From Lachnospiraceae bacterium (GTDB lineage: Bacteria > Bacillota > Clostridia > Lachnospirales > Lachnospiraceae), in the NCBI GenBank assembly GCA_004552595.1, contig SFNX01000029.1, forward strand, positions 1-20,950: a DNA stretch of 20,950 nucleotides, written 5' to 3'. The position numbers and the translations under genes are program-made. This document shows, one piece after another, positions 15,959 through 20,950 of the stretch. The notes under the pieces are model-generated. The model saw only the letters and a program-made list of their open reading frames with translations, was not told the origin of the DNA and searched no databases. Position 1 is the first letter of the stretch; the number at the start of each line of letters is the position of its first letter.

Positions 15959-16147
15959 TTTTGCAAAGCAAAGCTACGAGCGACTAGTCATCAGCTCTGT
16001 GAAGCAGATGGTGATGACAGGAGTAAACACGAAGTGTTTACGACGTATAAAGAGTTCACCTGCGTGAAAATACGGCTATGACACAAGGAACCAGTCATCA
16101 GCTCTGCGAAGCAGATGGTGATGACACGAGAAAACACGAAGTGTTTT
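15955..16147. repeat. Array of six tandem hairpins between pilC and the prepilin gene (array 2)
   Basis: Hairpins in order: 15955-15977 (GTAGTTTTGC/GCAAAGCTAC, loop AAA, includes the pilC stop); 15987-16018 (GTCATCA/TGATGAC outer, TCTGT/GCAGA inner, loop GAA); 16023-16041 (GTAAACAC/GTGTTTAC, loop GAA); 16045-16073 (GTAT and TTCAC with GTGAA and ATAC, loop CTGC); 16094-16125 (second copy of the GTCATCA hairpin, inner TCTGC/GCAGA, loop GAA); 16131-16147 (AAAACAC/GTGTTTT, loop GAA). The small AAACAC-GAA-GTGTTT hairpin is shared with array 1. No coding potential is seen in the 290-base gap. Its last 100 bases hold a possible promoter and the prepilin ribosome site. Confidence 0.9.
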
Positions 16148-16155
16148 AGAGAGAT

Positions 16156-16185
16156 GTGATATATGCCCATACGGGTTTATATAAA
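16156..16185 (+). promoter_or_regulatory. Weak candidate promoter for the major prepilin
   Basis: GTGATA (16156-16161) and TATAAA (16180-16185) are 18 bp apart, just after hairpin array 2. Major prepilins usually need more mRNA than the machine proteins, so a separate promoter would make sense. The match is modest. Confidence 0.3.
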
Positions 16186-16248
16186 TAAATTTAAACAACC
16201 CCGCGTTTGAGCAGGCGTGGAAAATAATTAAGAAGGAAGGTATAAAAC

Positions 16249-16701
16249 ATGGAAAAGAAACAGAGAACATTAAACAACAAAGGTTTCTCACTTATCGAGC
16301 TTATCGTAGTTATTGCGATTATGGCTATTTTGGTTGGTGTACTTGCACCTCAGTTTATGAAGTATGTTGAGAGTTCAAAACAGTCTACGGATATGCAGGC
16401 AGCTTCAGCATTAAGAACTGCAATTGAGGCATATGTTGCAGAGAATGCTTTATCTGGTGCTACGGTAATAACGGTTTCAACAGATGGAACAAGCATCCAT
16501 GTAAAGGATGGTGATTCAATTAGTAAAGGTCTTTCAGATGCGTTATCTGAAGTTGGATTATCCGGAAGTATTGTATGTAAGTCAACAGGATGGCCTACAG
16601 AAGTTGCAGGTTCATATAGCTGTACAACATATAAGTGGACTACAAAACCAACAAAAAATACTAATAAGCCAGAAAAAGATTTATCTGCTGCATTCGAATA
16701 A
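16249..16701 (+). CDS. pilA: Major type IV prepilin
   Basis: The 150-residue precursor has a basic 12-residue leader and the prepilin site NNKG-FSLIELIVVIAIMAIL. Cleavage is expected after Gly12, and Glu5 of the mature protein is present. Residues 14-35 form the hydrophobic N-terminal helix. The mature pilin is about 138 residues, small, Ser/Thr-rich, with two cysteines in the C-terminal half (IVCKSTG and YSCTTY) that could form the disulfide of a D-region. A strong AAGGAAGG site (16233-16240) is eight bases upstream. Being the first prepilin after pilB-pilT-pilC, with strong translation signals, makes it the likely main subunit. It is directly followed by the peptidase gene. Confidence 0.93.
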   Translation: MEKKQRTLNNKGFSLIELIVVIAIMAILVGVLAPQFMKYVESSKQSTDMQAASALRTAIEAYVAENALSGATVITVSTDGTSIHVKDGDSISKGLSDALSEVGLSGSIVCKSTGWPTEVAGSYSCTTYKWTTKPTKNTNKPEKDLSAAFE

Positions 16702-16706
16702 ATTAT

Positions 16707-17456
16707 ATGCTTTGTGATTTAATATTAGCATTCTTTCTCGGCCTATGCATCGGCAGCTTCTTAAATGTCTGCATATACCGGATACCATTAAAACAGGATA
16801 TTGTTAAGCTTTCCTCCCACTGCATGAATTGTGGGAGGAAGCTAAGATGGTATGAGTTAATTCCTGTAGTGAGCTTCTTAATTCAAGGAGGCAGATGCAG
16901 GTCATGTAAAATAAAATTATCCGTTCAATATCCGATTATTGAACTGCTCAACGGATTACTTTATTTACTCATATACTGTACATATGGACTGAGCGTTAAA
17001 ACGGCGATTTTATGCGCGCTTGCATCAGTTCTTATTGTAATATCAGTAGTTGATTTTAGAACGTATGAGATACCGATAGGCTGTAATATTTTTATATTTG
17101 TTCTCGGTATTATTAACGTTTTTTCTGACCTACCGCATATGTCAAAATATGTGATAGGATTTTTTGCTGTAAGCCTTGTTCTGTATTTATTATGGCTTTT
17201 AAGCAAAGGAAGAGCCATCGGTGGAGGTGACATTAAGTTTCTTGCAGCCGCAGGGCTTCTACTTGGATGGCAAAACATCATCTTAGCGTTTTTACTTGGC
17301 TGTATAATCGGCTCAGTAATTCACATTATAAGAATGAAGGTTCACAATGCAGACAGAACACTTGCATTCGGACCGTATTTATCGGTAGGCGTTCTCATTG
17401 CAGCAGTCTACGGGGATAAATTGATAAATCTATATCTGGGGTATTTAGGATTTTAA
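16707..17456 (+). CDS. pilD: Prepilin peptidase and N-methyltransferase PilD
   Basis: PilD is an integral-membrane aspartic protease that removes the leader of prepilins and N-methylates the new first residue. The 249 residues include the N-terminal motif FLGLCIGSFLNVCIYRIP. The four-cysteine zinc loop of the methylating domain is present (C39, C42, C64, C67). The two catalytic aspartates are D116 (VVDFRTYEIP) and D175 (GGGDIKF). About seven hydrophobic segments follow the N-terminal one. The ATG is five bases after the prepilin stop. No Shine-Dalgarno sequence is visible, so translation is probably coupled to the prepilin gene and kept low. Confidence 0.96.
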   Translation: MLCDLILAFFLGLCIGSFLNVCIYRIPLKQDIVKLSSHCMNCGRKLRWYELIPVVSFLIQGGRCRSCKIKLSVQYPIIELLNGLLYLLIYCTYGLSVKTAILCALASVLIVISVVDFRTYEIPIGCNIFIFVLGIINVFSDLPHMSKYVIGFFAVSLVLYLLWLLSKGRAIGGGDIKFLAAAGLLLGWQNIILAFLLGCIIGSVIHIIRMKVHNADRTLAFGPYLSVGVLIAAVYGDKLINLYLGYLGF

Positions 17457-17472
17457 AAAGGGGAGTGCATAA

Positions 17473-19152
17473 ATGGCACAAAAAATTCTTTCAATTACAC
17501 TTGGTACAACTTCTGCCAAAATCGCAGAAATTGTAAAAACAGGTAAGAAAATTCAGGTTTATTCGGCATACGATATCCCTATATCTGAGGGACTTTGTGA
17601 TGACGGTTATATTCTTGATGTCGATTCGTTGGCTTCTGAGCTGTCAGGCAACTTCCAAAAGTACAAGATCAGAACAAAAAAGTTAGCATTTTCAATTGCT
17701 TCAAAGCGTATTGCAAGCAAGGAAGTTATTATTCCATTCGTTAAGGAAAAGCAGATTAAAGGCCTTATAGAAATGAACGCACAGGATTACTTCCCTGTCG
17801 GAAACATTGAAGACTATTTATTAAGCTATTCAATAATCGAAACAGTAAAGAATGCTGAAAATACGCAGTACCGATTAAATGTAGTAGCAGCACCGACAGA
17901 CCTTCTCGAGGGCTATACAAATTTGGCGAAGGCTCTTAAGTGCACTGCAGAGATTGTTGATTACGCAGGTAATGCAATTTTGCAGGTGTTAAAAACACAG
18001 GCACATACAGGTGAGATTAACGCTATATTGCAGCTTGGAAACGAAAATACAGTTATTAACATTATGAACGGTAACGTTCAGATAATGCAGAGAAGTATTG
18101 CAAACGGACTTTATGCGTTAGTAACAAGCATCAGTGAGTCGGTAGGACTTGATGAAGAGGATTCGCTTGCATTTCTTGAAGATAACGACATTGGAAGAAT
18201 TTGCGCGGCGTACCCGGATGTAAAGTATATTTGCGATTCGCTTGTTTCAAGTATCGGTCGTATTTTTGAATATTATAACAGCCGTTCGTCAGAGCATCCG
18301 ATAACCGGTGTCATGTACATCGGTGATGCGACATGCGTTAACGGTATCGGAGAATTGCTGTCGGAAGGACTTGGAGTTGAGGCAACGGAAATTCACAGAT
18401 TAAACTGTGTCCAGTCAAAGTCTAAGAACTTAACAGATGAGGCGGCAACAAACTTTTTATCTAACATTGGTGCAGTAATTAATCCAATGAACTTAAAGTA
18501 TGACAAAAAGGATGAAGAGGAAAAAGTAAAGGAAGAGGGAAAACTTCCTTGGGGCCTTGTAGTCATCTCGTTTGTTGCAGCAGTTGCATTAATTGCGGCA
18601 AGTTTTACGATGTATTATCTTGCGAAGCAGGAAAGGAACAAGCTAAGCAGCCAGCTTAATGCTCTTTCAAATGTTCAGCAGGTAGAAGTTCAGCTAAGCG
18701 AGGCGCAGACTAAACTAAGTGCGATAGAAGAATTTTACAATTCAACTAAGGGCCCTAATGACTCTCTGCTTCGCTTAATTAAAGATTTAGAAAAAGTAAT
18801 GCCTAAGGGCATGTCAATTGAAAACTTTGCGTTATCTGATGATGGCACAGTCACAATTACAGGTGGCGGCGTCGGTAAGGAGAGCGTAGCAAAGTTCATT
18901 CAGCAGATGAGAGATTTGAAATATGTTAAAGATGTTAAGGTCGACTTGATTAATGAATCGATAGATGTCGGCGGAATGTATGACACATTTACAATGTCAT
19001 TTACATTGCTTGATGTTAACGCTATTGAAGAAGAGGAAGCCAAGACCTCTGATGTTATCGAGATCGAAGAGCCGACAGAAGTGACTCCTGAAGCTGAGAC
19101 TGAAGAGCCGACAGAAGTGACTCCTGAAAATGAGGAAGGAGGTAACGAATAA
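17473..19152 (+). CDS. pilMN: PilM-PilN fusion, pilus alignment complex protein
   Basis: The 559 residues join two pilus proteins. Residues 1-345 are the actin-like cytoplasmic PilM (nucleotide-site motifs LGTTSAKI, LQLGNENT, GVMYIGDA). A charged linker leads to a membrane segment (about 361-383), then a coiled coil (386-425) and a PilN-like domain (about 430-515). The acidic, threonine-rich tail (517-559) contains the repeat EEPTEVTPE twice. In most Gram-negative bacteria these are separate and PilM holds the N-terminal peptide of PilN. Here the link is covalent, as also described for Clostridioides difficile pilMN. GGGGAG (17460-17465) is seven bases upstream. Its stop overlaps the pilO start (TAATG). 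Confidence 0.93.
   Translation: MAQKILSITLGTTSAKIAEIVKTGKKIQVYSAYDIPISEGLCDDGYILDVDSLASELSGNFQKYKIRTKKLAFSIASKRIASKEVIIPFVKEKQIKGLIEMNAQDYFPVGNIEDYLLSYSIIETVKNAENTQYRLNVVAAPTDLLEGYTNLAKALKCTAEIVDYAGNAILQVLKTQAHTGEINAILQLGNENTVINIMNGNVQIMQRSIANGLYALVTSISESVGLDEEDSLAFLEDNDIGRICAAYPDVKYICDSLVSSIGRIFEYYNSRSSEHPITGVMYIGDATCVNGIGELLSEGLGVEATEIHRLNCVQSKSKNLTDEAATNFLSNIGAVINPMNLKYDKKDEEEKVKEEGKLPWGLVVISFVAAVALIAASFTMYYLAKQERNKLSSQLNALSNVQQVEVQLSEAQTKLSAIEEFYNSTKGPNDSLLRLIKDLEKVMPKGMSIENFALSDDGTVTITGGGVGKESVAKFIQQMRDLKYVKDVKVDLINESIDVGGMYDTFTMSFTLLDVNAIEEEEAKTSDVIEIEEPTEVTPEAETEEPTEVTPENEEGGNE
19066..19128 (+). repeat. 27-bp direct repeat in the PilMN tail
   Basis: Identical 27-bp copies at 19066-19092 and 19102-19128 (period 36 bp) encode EEPTEVTPE twice. 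The period is a multiple of three, so copy-number change would keep the reading frame. Confidence 0.9.
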
Positions 19153-20105
19153 TGGAAATAAGTGCAAGAGATAAAAAATTATTGGTATACCTTATAGCGG
19201 TTTCGATTATTGCCGGATCCTACTTCTTTGTGGCTAAGCCTTTACTTGATAAGCAGGCTAAATTGAATGAAGAAATCAGCGAACTTCAGCAAAAGGTTAC
19301 TCATTATACTGAAATTTATAACAATATGGATAACTATGAGAGTCAGATTGCCGAAGCACAGACGAAATATAATGAGACGTGTAATAAGCTTTTTGGTGGT
19401 CTTAACCAGGACAACACAATTATGATGGTTAAGGATCTTGAAAACGCTACGGATGTATGGATTGCAAGACTTTCATTTACGGAAGAAGATGTAGTATTCG
19501 GTGAGGGAATTGCCGATGCTACTGCTGAAGGTACTGAGACTACTGAAGGTGCTGAGACTACTGAGGGTGCTGAGACTGCTGAGGGCGCTGAGGCAGCAGC
19601 GGCTGACGGAAGCGAAGCTGCACCTGCTTCAATGCAGGGAGTCCGCCAGGATTTAAATATCGATTACGCAGCAAGCTATGATAACTTCAAGCGTTTTATT
19701 GAATATATTGAAAATCATGACGAAAGACTTTTCATTTCATCAATAAATGCTACATATTCGGTTGATTCGGGACTTGTAGGCGGAAGTATGGTATTAAGCC
19801 AGTATGCGATTCTTGGAACCGACAAGGAATATAAGGCACCTGAAATCAATAATGTAACACTTGGAACTGACACAATATTTAAAACAGGAACGACACTTTT
19901 AGCGCCTGATTCAGAAGAAGGGCTCACAAGCCAGACGTTATCAGACGAAAATACTAACGAGGGAATGAATCTGAAAATGAATCTGAAAATGAATCTGATA
20001 ATGAATCTGAGAATGAATCAGAGAACAAACCTGAAAACAATACTGAAAGTGAATCTACTCCTTCTAAGCCTAACGGACCAGCAGGGGGAATTATTTAAAA
20101 TTTAG
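19152..20105 (+). CDS. pilO: PilO-like pilus alignment protein, probably frameshifted near its end
   Basis: As read, the protein has 317 residues: membrane segment (9-28), coiled coil (about 32-75) and a PilO-like periplasmic-type domain interrupted by a repeat-rich insertion (about 117-165, GAETTE units). The start codon overlaps the pilMN stop. From residue 272 on, the reading frame gives MNLKMNLKMNL-type basic sequence, unlike anything else here. The frame reached by one extra base near GGG 19961-19963 reads NESENESENES, then an acidic Ser/Thr/Pro tail ending GPAGGII with stop TAA at 20096-20098 (315 residues in total). This fits the acidic tail of PilMN. A real frameshift, phase variation or a sequencing error are all possible. 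The conserved domain is not affected. Confidence 0.85.
   Translation: MEISARDKKLLVYLIAVSIIAGSYFFVAKPLLDKQAKLNEEISELQQKVTHYTEIYNNMDNYESQIAEAQTKYNETCNKLFGGLNQDNTIMMVKDLENATDVWIARLSFTEEDVVFGEGIADATAEGTETTEGAETTEGAETAEGAEAAAADGSEAAPASMQGVRQDLNIDYAASYDNFKRFIEYIENHDERLFISSINATYSVDSGLVGGSMVLSQYAILGTDKEYKAPEINNVTLGTDTIFKTGTTLLAPDSEEGLTSQTLSDENTNEGMNLKMNLKMNLIMNLRMNQRTNLKTILKVNLLLLSLTDQQGELFKI
19527..19598 (+). repeat. Four 18-bp tandem repeats inside pilO
   Basis: Units at 19527-19544, 19545-19562, 19563-19580 and 19581-19598 encode E-G-(T/A)-E-T-T-like hexapeptides with few differences. The insertion breaks the PilO-like domain and keeps the frame. Confidence 0.9.
19967..20026 (+). repeat. Five 12-bp tandem repeats at the end of pilO
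   Basis: Units of GAATCTGAAAAT type at 19967, 19979, 19991, 20003 and 20015 differ by up to three bases. They read NESE repeatedly in one frame and MNLK in the current frame. Further degenerate units continue to about 20060. Confidence 0.9.
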
Positions 20106-20169
20106 TGTATTGTTATTGTTGGCTGGCTGAATAATTAAATTTTTAGTGTGATGTTATTGTTGGCTGGCT
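20101..20169. repeat. 28-bp direct repeat after pilO
   Basis: Copies at 20101-20128 and 20142-20169 (period 41 bp) match at 26 of 28 positions, including an identical 18-mer, TGTTATTGTTGGCTGGCT. AT-rich bases flank both. They fill most of the gap between pilO and the next prepilin gene. I see no terminator or convincing promoter here. Confidence 0.85.
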
Positions 20170-20209
20170 ATATTTATTAAATGATGTAAATATAAATATT
20201 GGTGATTAA

Positions 20210-20950
20210 ATGGAGAGAAGCAGTGACAACAAAAGCATAATAAACGACAACTCAGGTCTCTCAATTGTAGAGGTTTTAGTTGCTGTTGCAATTCTTGCCA
20301 TTGTATTCGTACCACTCCTTAAGACTTTCACACAGGCCTCAACTATTAACGCTAGGGCACAGAAGCTTCAAAACGTAACTTCACTTGCAGAAGGTGTAAT
20401 GGAGGACGTTAAAGGAAAATCCATTCAGGAGTTACATGACCTGGCTGTAGAAAGAGCGGATGTGTCATTTTTGCCGCTTGATGAAGACGGAACATTAACA
20501 AAAGGGAACCTTAACAATGTCCCGCCATATACCGTAACTTATGAAAATGTAACCGCAACGCAGGGAATTACGTATGATGCGGTTGTTACAATTGCGACTG
20601 AAAATTACAAGAATAAGACTAAAGACGCTGATGATATTGGAGATGTGAGCGATGCAAATATCAGGGAGCTTCCGCAGATTAACAAGGTTGATTCCAATAA
20701 GAATGCCGTGCTTTCGTGGGAATTAAATAAGTACGATAACAAGGCACTTGAAAATCTTGCAGTGGAAAATTTTGCGCCGAAAAATTCAGTTACTGATCCG
20801 GATATTGCAACGCTTAAAGAGTCGTATAAAGATACTGCCGAGAAGTACATCAATATTGAAATTAAGGAAGATACAGATACATCAAGCACAAAGGTTTCGT
20901 GCGAGGTTGAATATAAAACAGGAAAAAACGCATCGGATAAATCACTTAAA
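20210..20950 (+). CDS. Minor prepilin (PilV-like), partial at window end
   Basis: An open frame from ATG 20210 runs to the last base (247 codons, no stop). Residues 1-16 are a hydrophilic leader ending in NSG. Then comes LSIVEVLVAVAILAIVFVPL, a class III prepilin helix with Glu at mature position 5. Cleavage is expected after Gly16. The remainder is Asp-, Asn- and Lys-rich, with extracellular character and the TSLAEGVMEDVKGKS stretch common after the helix in PilV- and PilI-type minor pilins. Its size, already larger than the major pilin, fits a tip or initiation-complex pilin. The ribosome site (GGTGA) is weak. More minor pilins are expected downstream. Confidence 0.9.
   Translation, partial: MERSSDNKSIINDNSGLSIVEVLVAVAILAIVFVPLLKTFTQASTINARAQKLQNVTSLAEGVMEDVKGKSIQELHDLAVERADVSFLPLDEDGTLTKGNLNNVPPYTVTYENVTATQGITYDAVVTIATENYKNKTKDADDIGDVSDANIRELPQINKVDSNKNAVLSWELNKYDNKALENLAVENFAPKNSVTDPDIATLKESYKDTAEKYINIEIKEDTDTSSTKVSCEVEYKTGKNASDKSLK

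Noticed and set aside
13422..16147. Integron attC sites or a CRISPR array as explanation of the hairpin arrays
   Set aside because: There is no integrase or cas gene, the units have no fixed repeat and unique spacer pattern, and the flanking genes are ordinary pilus operon members.
16148..16248. c-di-GMP riboswitch in front of the prepilin gene
   Set aside because: Such switches are known before clostridial pilin genes, but I could not find the conserved core of either class.

Overview
The window looks like a chromosomal stretch of an AT-rich, low-GC anaerobic Firmicute. The best guess is a clostridial, Lachnospiraceae-type organism. That guess rests on strong AGGAGG-type ribosome binding sites, a lysine riboswitch in front of dapA, a class III (Firmicute-type) fructose-1,6-bisphosphatase, and a Gram-positive type IV pilus (T4P) operon with a fused pilM-pilN gene. 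There are no tRNA or rRNA genes, transposases, phage genes or CRISPR arrays. All recognised genes are on the + strand.

Left part (1-7543), housekeeping and signalling. Two 63-bp-spaced copies of a GC-rich hairpin repeat open the window. They are followed by a promoter and a gene for an unrecognised membrane-anchored protein (231-980). A lysine riboswitch with visible P1, antiterminator and terminator (1140-1406) controls dapA and dapB (lysine/diaminopimelate synthesis). Two back-to-back perfect hairpins lie just before fbp. Next come a HisA isomerase of the eukaryotic HIS6 type, a response regulator with an HD-GYP c-di-GMP phosphodiesterase domain that overlaps hisA, and a small cold-shock protein. 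A near-ideal terminator (7515-7543) closes this part.

Right part (7582-20950), one long envelope and pilus unit. A good promoter (TTGATT, 17 bp, TAAAAT) starts a run of same-strand genes. It begins with a membrane protein carrying a coiled coil and a degenerate M23 (LytM) domain, then a bactofilin with a long charged tail, a protein with two phosphorylation-dead receiver domains, and a membrane-anchored GH25 muramidase. The T4P machine follows: pilB (with a c-di-GMP-binding-type MshEN domain), pilT, pilC, a major prepilin, pilD, a pilM-pilN fusion, pilO, and a minor prepilin cut by the window end. The grouping suggests that a bactofilin scaffold and wall-remodelling proteins are made together with the pilus, perhaps to place or open the wall for it. 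HD-GYP hydrolase and MshEN-PilB point to c-di-GMP control of pilus extension.

The most unusual signals are non-coding. The two large gaps inside the pilus operon (pilB-pilT and pilC-prepilin) are filled with tandem hairpins, most with a GAA triloop closed by C-G (C-GAA-G). In each array the first hairpin contains the stop codon of the preceding gene. In addition, pilO appears frameshifted at a GGG run, just before a 12-bp tandem repeat whose other frame encodes a plausible acidic tail.
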